Below are positions 19,501 through 26,961 of a stretch of DNA of 64,000 nt, in pieces. The position numbers and the translations under genes were made by a program. The stretch is from Hymenobacter swuensis DY53 (GTDB taxonomy: Bacteria > Bacteroidota > Bacteroidia > Cytophagales > Hymenobacteraceae). The notes beneath the pieces were generated by a model, which saw only the letters and a list, made by a program, of their open reading frames with translations, was not told where the DNA came from and did no database searches. The stretch covers positions 2,790,001 to 2,854,000 of the forward strand of contig NZ_CP007145.1 of the NCBI RefSeq assembly GCF_000576555.1. Direction: 5' to 3'. Position 1 is the stretch's first letter, and each line of letters begins with the position of its first letter.

Positions 19501-19514
19501 TTTGCGCCCGGTAA
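16506..19514 (+). CDS. AddB-like PD-(D/E)XK nuclease with Fe-S cluster motif
   Basis: A 1002-residue partner of the AddA-like helicase at 8906, probably an end-resecting nuclease subunit with an inactivated helicase fold. The C-terminal nuclease shows DRVDQLPDGRLRIVDYKTG (Asp and Asp-Tyr-Lys). Four cysteines fit the AddB iron-sulfur staple: one in LNQYLNCSLQFYF and three in the final CQYCPYRGIC. Mid-protein GLLETRALDFDHVIILSCNENVLP matches the family. Start set by the promoter element at 16491-16498. The distance from the AddA-like gene suggests independent transcription. Confidence 0.9.
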   Translation: MISSPAPTTSLPAALPLPDATPFLTRIARELVTQYGPTGELADLVVVVPTRRAVVYLQNELSLAAEAGHAVWSPRIAAMEDYMVELAGVQVEEPIALQLLLFEIMRDIDPRLDFDQFVGWSGLLLQDFSSLDQNLASPRKVFEYLSQAKALERWNLGDDFTPQSTTTAYFRFWDDLEKVYRRLQRRMRQDRLAYPGLAYRLAQRRVRERLEAGETLPQHVFVGLGFLSKAEEQLIRRLRKAGRAEVYFDGDAFYLERGSPNRAGQHLRQYQERLDLPWNNFGGPAELLRQLPRTVRLVGLANSSMQGKVAGQLLAESRRLNPQAKVAVVLPDETLLLPVLHGLPPREVPEYNVTMGLNFQSTPLFNLVDLLFEVHLTGVREGSPETGYGVPRYHHLAVSKLLQHPFLRRYQLWLDKQPDDTLHSLLDEVCRAIVKRHAVLLTAEELIELGRGHELLTALFATWNNCDDIIQACYTLIELLKKAYQDQHSAIEAEYLYLFFTLVKRLESVFDCREHRLSVRSFRRFLYEQMKNTRLPFSGEPIADVQVMGLLETRALDFDHVIILSCNENVLPAPKRHSSLFPYDVLTTFGLPTYADHEAATAHQFWRLLQRARQVDLLHILPGAEGTRTGERSRFLLQLENDLALQNPALELLDLTVSNEEPVVVGAMTTPVAHEPLTTDLTLEKDTGMLLALRGLLDRGLSPTALNQYLNCSLQFYFQRVARFRENEEVEEALGPDGFGTVVHEALEELLMPFSQHRNPQAPPLTEADIPGLVQLAPVMVAKALRKEEAGRHARADEGLNHVLGQVAGQLVRRYFESLLEQPGSLPLHIQSQEEELHATVFVALPESGEKLPVRLLGKADRVDQLPDGRLRIVDYKTGMVEKSHLQLLKRGETPAQAVERLLTDATPAADKVRQLWLYRFLLAQQGRSAADAAIISLRNLGAGPMSADMGFLTADGQDFLQHSELLLGQLVRRILDPAEPIRKTDDLDKCQYCPYRGICAR

Positions 19515-19556
19515 GTGCGCGGGGCTGCTGGCCAGGCAGGGACGTGGCAACCCGCG

Positions 19557-20174
19557 CTACGCAGGAGCATCGGGTTTCGCGTTTTTTTTGCGGCCCCGGA
19601 ACTGCGCGGGCTTGAGTTGTTGTCCGGCCAGTTCTACCAACTCTGCCATCCGGCGCTGGCGCGTTGCGGGGCGTTTGGCCAGCACCAGCCATTGCAGCAT
19701 ATTGCGTTTATCAGACCGGCTTAAGCTCAGAAAATAGCTTTTGGCAGGCGGGCTTTGCAGCAGCGCCTGCTCCAGGTCAGGGGGAAGAAGCAGGGCTTCC
19801 ACCTCGTCAAGAATCGTCCAAGAGCCGTTGCTTTTGGCTGCGTCTATGCAGTTGAGGCCCGCCGGGGTCATCAGGCCTTCGGCTATCAGCCGCGCTACTT
19901 TTTCCTTGTTGACCTTCGACCACGTACTGCGGGGCTTTCTTCTGCTGAAAAACTGCCGGTAGGTTTCTTCGTCTATTGGCTTTGCCTGGCTGTCAATCCA
20001 GCCAAAACAGAGGGCTTCGTCCACGGCTTCGCTGTACCCGACGGTGGGCCGGCCGGACTTCTTTTTGTAGTAGATCAGCCACACGGATTGTTGGCTGGCG
20101 TGATGCTCCTGCAGCCATTTGCGCCAGTGTTGGCGGCTTGTGGGGCAAAACGTTTTCAGCTCTTTTTCGGTCAT
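19557..20174 (-). CDS. YdeI/OmpD-associated family protein
   Basis: A 205-residue soluble protein of the YdeI (YjbR-like / OmpD-associated) family, sometimes labelled bacteriocin-protection protein; the biochemical role is unclear. The N-terminal region carries the family's Trp-rich start with WLQEHHASQQSVWLIYYKKKSG, then YSEAVDEALCFGWIDSQAK and YRQFFSRRKPRSTWSKVNKEKV. The last ~25 residues are basic. ATG 20174 is preferred over 20219 because homologues begin with the Thr-Glu-Lys stretch, and the frame is not conserved before it. Confidence 0.8.
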   Translation of the reverse strand: MTEKELKTFCPTSRQHWRKWLQEHHASQQSVWLIYYKKKSGRPTVGYSEAVDEALCFGWIDSQAKPIDEETYRQFFSRRKPRSTWSKVNKEKVARLIAEGLMTPAGLNCIDAAKSNGSWTILDEVEALLLPPDLEQALLQSPPAKSYFLSLSRSDKRNMLQWLVLAKRPATRQRRMAELVELAGQQLKPAQFRGRKKNAKPDAPA

Positions 20175-20271
20175 TACGGTTTGGTAGTCAGCGGTAAAAC
20201 GAAACAACTCCCCGGGCACTTGCTACCCCAGGGCCTGCCGGGGTGGCTGGCGTAAAACAGGCAGTTGGGAA

Positions 20272-20314
20272 ATAACACGAAGGGTCCGGCAACTTGCCAA
20301 ACCCTTCGTGTTAT
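20272..20314 (-). terminator. Hairpin terminator downstream of the RidA gene
   Basis: Arms 20272-20285 and 20301-20314 (ataacacgaagggt and its complement) pair perfectly; the loop contains a second small hairpin (ggcaa-c-ttgcc). It lies 16 nt beyond the RidA stop codon. There is no long U-run, so termination strength is uncertain. Confidence 0.65.
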
Positions 20315-20330
20315 ACTGGCAGCAAATCGG

Positions 20331-20723
20331 TTACTTTACCACGGTGGCTTCCACCTCCACGGTTAAGCCGGCAAACAGCCCTTTTACTTCCAGCAGCGTG
20401 GTAGCCTGTTTCACGCCGTGGCGGGTAATCCACTCCTGGTACACATCCGTGCAGGTTGTGAAGAACTCCGCCACCGATGTGGTGTACACGTTCAGCCGCA
20501 CAATGCCCCGGCATTCATATTCTGCCTCCTGAATAAGCTGCTCCAGATTCCGGAAGGTTTGCAGCAGTTGGTTCCGCATGTCGGCGGTGCTGGGCTGGCC
20601 TTCCGCATCCAGGGCTACCAGCCCGGAACAATAAAGTGTGCCGGCGGGCTGCCGGATGTCAATGGCCTGTACCGAGTTGGTTCTCTCTCCCCATTTCCAC
20701 GGGTCAACGGTGCGCTTTTCCAT
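20331..20723 (-). CDS. RidA family protein (Rid / YjgF)
   Basis: A 130-residue protein of the RidA/YjgF family, which deaminates reactive enamine/imine intermediates from PLP enzymes such as threonine dehydratase. Family signs are YCSGLVALDAEGQ near residue 32, IVRLNVYTTSVAEF around 95 carrying the carboxylate-binding Arg, and VKGLFAGLTVEVEATVV at the end. In place of the canonical GPYSQA entry this protein has a Trp-rich start, so it may belong to a Rid subfamily other than archetypal RidA. Single-gene unit. Confidence 0.85.
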   Translation of the reverse strand: MEKRTVDPWKWGERTNSVQAIDIRQPAGTLYCSGLVALDAEGQPSTADMRNQLLQTFRNLEQLIQEAEYECRGIVRLNVYTTSVAEFFTTCTDVYQEWITRHGVKQATTLLEVKGLFAGLTVEVEATVVK

Positions 20724-20808
20724 TTTTCTGGCTTTGTGAGTTGGGATAAAACAGCGTGTTTGTCACTTGACTCCACAAAGGTTGCCGCCCCCTACTGACA
20801 GCCCTGTG

Positions 20809-21777
20809 TCAGCATGTTTGGGCGGCCCCAAAAAAATCCTGCGCCCGCTGGGCCAGTTCCCGCAGGTGTTCCCGCAACGCAGGTGGCTCCACTACAGTGA
20901 TGGCCCCGGCATATGGTAGCAACCAGGCCGCCAGATAGCGTAGGTCACCAAGTAAGAACGTCATTTCCAGACTCCCGTCCGGTTGGTGGTGCTCGTGCGT
21001 CCAGCCGTACTGGTACTTAGTATCCAGCAGGTGCCGAGCCGAGGCGGGCGGTACCGCCGTTGGCTGAAAGCGCAGCACTACCTTCTCTCTGGGACGTTGT
21101 TTGGCCTCGGCGGCCCAATGCTGCTGCAAGGTTTCGGGGCGGGCGGCAAATACTTCCTCCCGTACCTCCAGCTGTTCGATCCGGTCGAAGCGAAAATCAC
21201 GGAACGTCTGCCGCAGCCGGCAATACCCCACCATGTGCCAGACCCGCCCCCGATACAGGCTGACGGGCTCCACGTCGCGGGTGGTGGGCGTGGTGCTGTC
21301 GGCGGCCTGGTAGTGCAGGTGCACTACGCGCTGCATGGCCACGGCTGTCACCAACTGCTGATAGGTAGAGGAGTAGCCGGCCTGGGTAGGAGGGCCATAC
21401 ACCTGAATACGCGGGGCCAGCGTTTCGAGGTGGTCCCGGTCGGGGCGGCGCAGCACCGCCCGCACTTTATCCATTGCCGCGCCGCTGAGTTGCGCCGTGG
21501 GGCCATCGGTGAGGTGGGCCGCCAGCTTTTCGGCCGTGAGCAGCGCCGTGGCCTCCTCCTGGGTAAACATGACGGGCGGTAGCCGGTAGCCCTCCACCAG
21601 AGAGTAGCCCACCCCCGGCTCGCCGAGAAGCGGCACCCCGGCCAGCTCCAGGGTACGCAGGTCGCGGTAGATGGTGCGCAGACTCACGCCAAACCGTTCG
21701 GCCAGGGCGGGGCCCGTTACCACCCGCCGGGCCTGAAGTTGGATGAGAATTGCTGTAATGCGGTCAAACCTGTTCAT
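20809..21777 (-). CDS. YafY-type HTH/WYL transcriptional regulator
   Basis: A 322-residue DNA-binding regulator. N-terminal winged helix (ITAILIQLQARRVVTG then LAERFGVSLRTIYRDLR, about 6-45), then a WYL ligand-sensing domain with VEPVSLYRGRVWHMVGYCR and a C-terminal helical extension. WYL proteins bind nucleic-acid-derived or other small ligands and often control DNA repair, defence or nearby genes. It is divergent from the cytosine-deaminase gene at 22003, a plausible but unproven target. Confidence 0.9.
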   Translation of the reverse strand: MNRFDRITAILIQLQARRVVTGPALAERFGVSLRTIYRDLRTLELAGVPLLGEPGVGYSLVEGYRLPPVMFTQEEATALLTAEKLAAHLTDGPTAQLSGAAMDKVRAVLRRPDRDHLETLAPRIQVYGPPTQAGYSSTYQQLVTAVAMQRVVHLHYQAADSTTPTTRDVEPVSLYRGRVWHMVGYCRLRQTFRDFRFDRIEQLEVREEVFAARPETLQQHWAAEAKQRPREKVVLRFQPTAVPPASARHLLDTKYQYGWTHEHHQPDGSLEMTFLLGDLRYLAAWLLPYAGAITVVEPPALREHLRELAQRAQDFFGAAQTC

Positions 21778-21961
21778 GACGCAGATAAATGAGGAGCCTG
21801 AAATTCACCTGGGTGAAGTGGACACCAACTACCTTTATATGGCTAGAAATTAAAACTGGGGGAGCCATTCAGACACTCCCAAAGACCTATCCTTGGGCAC
21901 CATAAGCTGCTCCTCTCCACCTGAATTTTCATACTTGGCCCATCTTGTATACCAGTAAAAA

Positions 21962-21969
21962 TACCTTTG
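21962..21969 (+). promoter_or_regulatory. -7 element TACCTTTG before the cytosine deaminase gene
   Basis: A perfect TAnnTTTG match 33 nt upstream of the ATG at 22003, supporting that start over the earlier in-frame codon at 21967, which would lie inside the promoter. Confidence 0.5.
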
Positions 21970-22002
21970 CTTTTCTTCTTACCCATTTCCCCCTCCCCCA
22001 TT

Positions 22003-22437
22003 ATGGACGAATTCATGCAGGCCGCCATCGACGAAGCGCGGCAAGGACGCCAGGAAGGCGGTATTCCGATTGGTTCAGTACTCGTGCGCGACGGCCAGAT
22101 TGTGGCCCGGGGCCGCAACAAGCGCGTGCAGGAGGATAACCCAATCAAGCACGGCGAAATGGACTGCCTCTTCAACGCCGGCCGCCAGCGCAGCTACCGC
22201 GACACAGTACTCTACACCACCCTGATGCCCTGCTACATGTGCGCTGGCACCATCGTGCAGTTCAAAATCCCGAAGGTGATGGTGGGCGAATCGCGCACGT
22301 TTGGCGAGTCGCGGGCGTTCCTGGAAAGCCACGGCGTGGAAGTGGTGGACCTGAACCTGGACGAGTGTGTGCAGATGATGCAGGACTTCATTGCCGACGA
22401 GCCCACGCTCTGGAACGAGGATATTATGGAGCTGTAA
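22003..22437 (+). CDS. Nucleoside deaminase, yeast cytosine deaminase (Fcy1)-like
   Basis: A 144-residue zinc deaminase. His50-Gly-Glu52 (HGEMDC) and Pro-Cys77-x2-Cys80 (PCYMC) form the metal and proton-shuttle site of the cytidine/deoxycytidylate deaminase superfamily. The overall match, including EGGIPIGSVLV early and a C-terminal Asp-Glu-Pro-x3-Trp-x-Glu-Asp-Ile segment, resembles fungal cytosine deaminase, which converts cytosine to uracil for salvage, more than TadA. Guanine deaminase is an alternative. A cytidine deaminase gene lies at 31164. Confidence 0.85.
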   Translation: MDEFMQAAIDEARQGRQEGGIPIGSVLVRDGQIVARGRNKRVQEDNPIKHGEMDCLFNAGRQRSYRDTVLYTTLMPCYMCAGTIVQFKIPKVMVGESRTFGESRAFLESHGVEVVDLNLDECVQMMQDFIADEPTLWNEDIMEL

Positions 22438-22462
22438 GCCAGCGGCGCGGTTCGATAAAGAC

Positions 22463-22633
22463 CGTCATTCCGACGAAGGAGGAATCTCGCGTACTGACGT
22501 TGAACGTCATTCCGAGCATGTGGCGCATCAGGCCAGACACGCAGCGGAGCCGAGCCGAGAAATTTCGCGTACTGATGTCTGGCTAGCATTACCACCTCAG
22601 CACGCGAGATTCCTCGCTCCACTCGGAATGACG
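22463..22633. repeat. Composite dispersed palindromic repeat
   Basis: Outer arms cgtcattccga (22463-22473) and tcggaatgacg (22623-22633) are perfectly complementary. Inner arms 22479-22497 and 22597-22615 (gaggaatctcgcgtactga) pair with one mismatch. A second partial left arm lies at about 22505-22560, so it looks like a nested or duplicated element. A related copy lies at 24358-24462. No coding capacity. Confidence 0.7.
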
Positions 22634-22698
22634 ATCTTAATATTTGCCGTTCTATCTGTCTACAATTTCACCGCTTCCCCACTTCACCACTTCATCAC

Positions 22699-22989
22699 TT
22701 GACCGCCACCAAAAAATGTCCGGCCTGCGGGTACTGGAGCAACTGGCAGCAGCTGACTACCGACCAGTGCGAGCGGTGCGGGCAGCTGCTGGACCCGCAG
22801 CGCCTGCGCAGCGAGCAGGCGCGGGAGGCCCTGGCCCAGCGGCCAGTGTCTTCCCTCATGCTCATTGAAATCAGGCCCGATGACAAGCCGCTGGTGCGGT
22901 TCTTCAAGTACCTCATCCGGGGCGGACAATTGGCTTTCGGAGCCCTCATGGCGTTTGTGTTATGGCTGATAACCCTGTTAGCCGGCTGA
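22699..22989 (+). CDS. Small zinc-ribbon membrane protein, TTG start
   Basis: A 96-residue protein. No ATG exists near the conserved beginning; TTG at 22699 starts it directly before a zinc ribbon (Cys-Pro-Ala-Cys at 7-10 and Cys-Glu-Arg-Cys at 24-27). A 22-residue hydrophobic helix ends the protein (GGQLAFGALMAFVLWLITLLAG). Its last 28 nt overlap the next gene in another frame, implying translational coupling. Function unknown. The TTCACCACTTCATCAC stretch upstream belongs to a repeat family of this window. Confidence 0.6.
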   Translation: MTATKKCPACGYWSNWQQLTTDQCERCGQLLDPQRLRSEQAREALAQRPVSSLMLIEIRPDDKPLVRFFKYLIRGGQLAFGALMAFVLWLITLLAG

Positions 22990-23372
22990 GGCTGCCGGCC
23001 GAGCTGCGCCAGCCGCTGTTCTGGACGGGTGTGGGCCTGTATCTGCTGGCCCTTACCCAGAAACGCGGCGGCCCACTGCTGCACCTGAGCTGGTGGCCTA
23101 CTGTCCTCAACGGCCAGCTCACCGACGTGCTGACGCTGCCGCTGGAACTCACATTGATGCTCTGGTGGATGCGCCGCTACTACTTCCGACAGCCGCAGTT
23201 TGTGCTACCCCCAAGCTGGATTTTCAGTTGCTGGCTGTTTACGGCCATCTGGTTCGAAGGCATCTGGCCCCGGTTCAGCACCAGCGTCACGGCCGACTGG
23301 CTGGATGTGGGGGCCTACGCCCTGGGCGGGCTGATTTTCTGGCGCTGGATGAACCGCCCGGCCCGGGTTTGA
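22962..23372 (+). CDS. Small integral membrane protein
   Basis: A 136-residue protein with about four predicted hydrophobic segments (PLFWTGVGLYLLAL, VLTLPLELTLMLWWM, SWIFSCWLFTAIWFEGIWP, WLDVGAYALGGLIFWRW). The pattern of Trp-rich helices resembles small Bacteroidota membrane proteins of unknown role. It overlaps the zinc-ribbon gene by 28 nt, so the two are probably co-translated. It is followed by a GC-rich hairpin terminator at 23426-23455. No function proposed. Confidence 0.65.
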   Translation: MADNPVSRLRLPAELRQPLFWTGVGLYLLALTQKRGGPLLHLSWWPTVLNGQLTDVLTLPLELTLMLWWMRRYYFRQPQFVLPPSWIFSCWLFTAIWFEGIWPRFSTSVTADWLDVGAYALGGLIFWRWMNRPARV

Positions 23373-23425
23373 AGACAATTCGGTTAACCTGAGGGGTCTT
23401 TTTCTGCGTATAGCCTAGTATTCTG

Positions 23426-23455
23426 GCCCCGCTGGCGCACGCCGGCGGGGCTTTG
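23426..23455 (+). terminator. GC-rich hairpin terminator
   Basis: Arms 23426-23436 and 23441-23451 (gccccgctggc / gccggcggggc) pair with one mismatch around loop gcac and are followed by a T-rich tract. Confidence 0.75.
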
Positions 23456-23508
23456 CTTTAGTTGGTTTTCTGCTCTTTTGCACTGCTTTCTGCTTAACCT
23501 TTCCGCTT

Positions 23509-24333
23509 ATGATTCAGGATCTGCACCGCGTCATTTCTACCTACTGGCAACACTTCCTGTTTGTGTTGCCTAAGTTGCTGGTGGCGCTGGTACTGTTGGT
23601 AGCCGCCGTATTCATTGCCAACCGCGTCAGCGCGCTGCTGGGCGGGCGGCTGCGCAGCCGCTCCGCCGACCCGCTGCTGGCCGATTTTCTGGCGAACATC
23701 AGCAAGTGGGTGATGGTGCTACTGGGGTTGCTCATTGCGCTTAATATTCTGGGCTTTTCGGGCATTGTGGGGAGCCTGGTGGGGGCAGCAGGCGTGTCGG
23801 CGTTTATCGTAGGCTTTGCCTTCAAGGATATTGCCGAGAACTTTCTGGCCGGCGTGATTCTGGCCTTCAATCGTCCGTTCCACATCAACGACACGGTAGA
23901 AATAAAAGGCCTCGTGGGCCACGTAGAAGCCCTAAATCTGCGTATTACCCTCATCCGCACCTTCGATGGCAAGCATATTTTCCTGCCCAACTCCATGGTA
24001 CTCAAGGAGCCCCTCATCAACTACACCCGCGACGGCAACCTGCGCCAGGAATTTCTCATCAGCGTCGACCTCGGCCCCGACACCACCCCCGACGTGGCCA
24101 CCGACATCATTCTACAGTACCTGCGCACGGTGCCGGAGGTGCAACAGTCGCCGCGCGCGCCTTACGTGAACCTAGAGAAAGCCAGCGCCACTACCGCCGA
24201 CCTGCGCGTGTACTTCTGGGCCGATTCCGAGGATTACCGCCGGGGCGTACTCCAGCTCAAAAGTCGCCTGATGCAGCAGGTCAAGCAGGAACTCGTCGGG
24301 GCCGGCCTGGGCGTTCCTTCGCTGGCCGGGTGA
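23509..24333 (+). CDS. Small-conductance mechanosensitive channel (MscS family)
   Basis: A 274-residue membrane protein with three N-terminal helices and a cytoplasmic beta/alpha vestibule. The pore-lining TM3 reads GSLVGAAGVSAFIVGFAFKD with the Gly/Ala packing of MscS, then ENFLAGVILAFNRPFHINDTVEI, the signature at the start of the beta domain. It opens on membrane tension to release solutes during hypo-osmotic shock. Length fits the compact MscS class. Single-gene unit followed by a palindromic repeat. Confidence 0.9.
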   Translation: MIQDLHRVISTYWQHFLFVLPKLLVALVLLVAAVFIANRVSALLGGRLRSRSADPLLADFLANISKWVMVLLGLLIALNILGFSGIVGSLVGAAGVSAFIVGFAFKDIAENFLAGVILAFNRPFHINDTVEIKGLVGHVEALNLRITLIRTFDGKHIFLPNSMVLKEPLINYTRDGNLRQEFLISVDLGPDTTPDVATDIILQYLRTVPEVQQSPRAPYVNLEKASATTADLRVYFWADSEDYRRGVLQLKSRLMQQVKQELVGAGLGVPSLAG

Positions 24334-24357
24334 TGAATCGGAAGTGCCTTTCCAGAA

Positions 24358-24462
24358 CGTCATTCCAAGCTTGCTAGGAATCTCGCGTGCTGACGTTGCA
24401 AGAGTAATCAGACATCAGCACGCGAGATTCCTCGGCTCCGCTTCGCTACACTCGTAATGACG
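24358..24462. repeat. Dispersed palindromic repeat, second copy
   Basis: Outer cgtcatt...aatgacg arms and an inner pair around ggaatctcgcgtgctga (24378-24394) and its complement tcagcacgcgagattcc frame a ~20-nt centre. The inner arm is nearly identical to that of the element at 22463-22633. It lies between the MscS and ClC genes and encodes nothing. Confidence 0.75.
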
Positions 24463-24551
24463 TTCCGGAGGGAACTTAATACCCAATCCGCCTAACTTTT
24501 CGTTAGGTTGCACACCACCTCTTTCGGCTGCCGTCCACCCCCAGCGCGCCT

Positions 24552-26333
24552 ATGCCTAAAAACACCATTCATCGGCTGCTTCGTCCGCTCCTGCTATGGC
24601 GGGCCCGTCACCTCAGCGACCGGGTGTACCTGATTCTGGTGAGCATGCTAGTGGGTGTGCTGGCCGGCCTAGCGGCCGTGGTGCTCAAAACGCTGGTGCA
24701 CGACTCGCAGAAGGGCCTCAGCAGCTGGGTTCCGATGGAGTACCGGGTGTTTACCAACTCGCTGTACCCGATTATCGGCATTGCCCTCACAGTGCTGTTT
24801 ACGCGGTATTTCCTCGGGGGCAACCTGGGCCGGGGCATCGGCCCGATTATCTATAACATTGCCCGCCAGGGCAGCGTGGTGCCGCGCAGTAAGCTGTACT
24901 CGCAGCTGGTTTCGTCGTTTCTGACGGTCACGTTTGGGGGTTCGGCGGGCTTGGAGGCCCCGATTTCTGTTACGGGCTCGGCCGTGGGCTCCAACGTGTC
25001 GCGCATTCTGCGCATCGGGCGGCGGGAGCGGCGGCTGCTCACGGGCTGCGGCGCGGCGGCGGGTGTGGCGGCCATCTTCAACTCGCCCATTGCGGGAGTG
25101 CTGTTCGCGGTGGAAGTAATTCTCTCGGAGTTGTCGGCGGCGTATTTCGTGCCGTTGCTGATTTCTTCGGCCACGGCCACGGTGGTTTCCAAGGCGCTGT
25201 ACGCTGGGCAGCCGTTCGTGCTTATCACCACCAGCTGGCCCGTAGATGCCGTGCCGTTGTACCTGATGCTGGCTGTGTTTACGGCGTTGCTGTCGGTGTA
25301 CATGATCCGGGTGTATTTCTGGGCCGACACGTACTTTGAGCAGCTGCCGGGCACGTTCCGCAAGGTGCTGCTGGGCGGGCTGGCCCTGGGCGGCCTAGTG
25401 TTCCTGTTTCCGCCGCTGTATGGCGAGGGCTACAACATTGTGCAGCTGCTGCTGGGTGGCCACGCCGAGCAGCTCGTGGACGGCTCGTTGTTCGATGTGT
25501 TCGACGACCAGAGCGCGTGGCTGGTGCTGCTGGTGGCGGCGGGTAGCATGCTGCTGAAAGTGGTGGCTACTACCATTACCATCGGCTCGGGCGGCAACGG
25601 GGGTATGTTCGGCTCGTCGTTGTTTGCGGGCGCGTTGTGCGGCTTCGTGTTTGCCCGGCTCATCAACCTGAGCGGCCTCTACCCCATTTCCGAAGTGCAT
25701 TTTATTGTGCTGGGCATGGCCGGCACGCTGGCCGGCGTGGTGCACGCGCCCCTTACCGGCATCTTCCTGATTGCCGAAATAACCGGGGGCTACGCGCTAT
25801 TTGTACCCTTGATGGTGGTCACCTCGGGCTCCTACCTGATTACGCGCTACTTCGAGCCCTACTCGGTATACACCCGCAAGCTGGTGCAGAAGGGCGTGTA
25901 CGTGAACCAGGACCGGGACCGGGGCCTGCTGGCCCAGCTGGATGTGCGCAGCCTGCTCCAGACCGATTTTCTGCCCGTGCATCCCGAGGACACGCTGGGC
26001 GAGCTGGTGACCACCTTCCGGCACGCCTCGCGCAATTTGTTTCCGGTGGTGGATGCCGCCGGCCACCTGCACGGCATCATCAGCCTCGATACTGTGCGCG
26101 ACGCCCTCTTCGACGACGAGCACTACAACACCACCCGCGTACGCGACCTGATGCACGAACCGCCCGCCATCGTCCGCCCCGACGATACGCTACTGGACAC
26201 GCTGCGCTGCATGGAGCAGCTGGGCAGCTGGGCTTTGCCCGTCCTCGACCTTGATGACCGGTACTTGGGTTTCCTGCTCAAATCCACCATCCTGGCCAAC
26301 TACCGCCGCCAATTGATCAAGGAGAGTGAGTGA
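24552..26333 (+). CDS. ClC-family chloride channel/transporter with CBS pair
   Basis: A 593-residue membrane protein with a ClC core and, after about residue 440, two C-terminal CBS domains (LLQTDFLPVHPEDTLGEL... and DLMHEPPAIVRPDDTLLDT...). The selectivity-filter signatures are FGGSAGLEAPIS, which keeps the gating glutamate typical of Cl-/H+ exchangers, and GSGGNGGMF. The CBS pair probably senses a nucleotide. Role: chloride movement, acid or volume homeostasis. Divergent neighbours are unrelated. Confidence 0.9.
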   Translation: MPKNTIHRLLRPLLLWRARHLSDRVYLILVSMLVGVLAGLAAVVLKTLVHDSQKGLSSWVPMEYRVFTNSLYPIIGIALTVLFTRYFLGGNLGRGIGPIIYNIARQGSVVPRSKLYSQLVSSFLTVTFGGSAGLEAPISVTGSAVGSNVSRILRIGRRERRLLTGCGAAAGVAAIFNSPIAGVLFAVEVILSELSAAYFVPLLISSATATVVSKALYAGQPFVLITTSWPVDAVPLYLMLAVFTALLSVYMIRVYFWADTYFEQLPGTFRKVLLGGLALGGLVFLFPPLYGEGYNIVQLLLGGHAEQLVDGSLFDVFDDQSAWLVLLVAAGSMLLKVVATTITIGSGGNGGMFGSSLFAGALCGFVFARLINLSGLYPISEVHFIVLGMAGTLAGVVHAPLTGIFLIAEITGGYALFVPLMVVTSGSYLITRYFEPYSVYTRKLVQKGVYVNQDRDRGLLAQLDVRSLLQTDFLPVHPEDTLGELVTTFRHASRNLFPVVDAAGHLHGIISLDTVRDALFDDEHYNTTRVRDLMHEPPAIVRPDDTLLDTLRCMEQLGSWALPVLDLDDRYLGFLLKSTILANYRRQLIKESE

Positions 26334-26335
26334 AT

Positions 26336-26435
26336 GGATGGGTGGGTGAATTGTTGAACTGATAGATGGTTGAATTGTCGGATTAGGCTAATAAGTACCA
26401 TTCGACAATCCAGCCATTCACCCATCCAACAATTC
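26336..26435. repeat. Imperfect inverted repeat of GGTGAA/TTCACC-type units
   Basis: Left part (26336-26385) is rich in gatgggtgaat and gttgaattgtcgga; right part (26400-26435) carries its complement (cgacaatccagccattcacccatcc). Together they form a long imperfect inverted repeat between the ClC and RNase H genes. Confidence 0.5.
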
Positions 26436-26481
26436 CCACTTCGTACCTTGCGGCGGTTTTCCGGCTTTTACCGCTTTCCGC

Positions 26482-26949
26482 TTGATTTACTTATTCACCG
26501 ATGGCTCCTCGCGGGGCAACCCGGGGCCGGGGGGCTACGGGGCCATTCTGCGCTTCGGCCAGCACGAAAAGGAGCTGACCCAGGGTTTCCGCCTCACTAC
26601 CAACAACCGCATGGAGCTGCTGGCCGTGATTGTGGGCTTGGAGGCCATCAACCGCCCGGAGTTGCCCATTACCGTCGTGACTGACTCGAAGTATGTGGTG
26701 GACTCGGTGGAGAAGAAGTGGGTGTTTAACTGGTTGAACAAGCCCGATTTCGGCAAAAAAGCCAACGAGGACCTCTGGCGGCGCTTCGTGAAGGTATACA
26801 AGCAGCGCACAGTGCAGTTCCGCTGGGTGCGCGGCCACAACGGCCACCCCGAAAACGAGCGGTGCGACCAGCTCGCCGTACACAGCGCCACCCGCGGCCC
26901 GCTGCTGACGGATGAGGGCTACGAGCTGATTGAGCGGCAGCGGGCGTAG
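26482..26949 (+). CDS. rnhA: Ribonuclease HI, TTG start
   Basis: A 155-residue RNase H. Catalytic carboxylates Asp7 (LFTDGSS), Glu45 (NNRMELLA), Asp68 (VVTDSKYV) and an Asp in NERCDQLA match the E. coli residues at 10, 48, 70 and 134, and the HNGHPENE loop is present. It removes RNA from RNA-DNA hybrids. TTG at 26482 is the only start that gives the normal N-terminus; no ATG lies close. It is 12 nt from the methyltransferase gene, probably a shared transcript. Confidence 0.92.
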   Translation: MIYLFTDGSSRGNPGPGGYGAILRFGQHEKELTQGFRLTTNNRMELLAVIVGLEAINRPELPITVVTDSKYVVDSVEKKWVFNWLNKPDFGKKANEDLWRRFVKVYKQRTVQFRWVRGHNGHPENERCDQLAVHSATRGPLLTDEGYELIERQRA

Positions 26950-26961
26950 CCTGCGTTTTCC

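Noticed and set aside
22463..22633. An insertion sequence between the deaminase and zinc-ribbon genes
   Set aside because: Only ~170 bp, with palindromic arms and no transposase frame on either strand.
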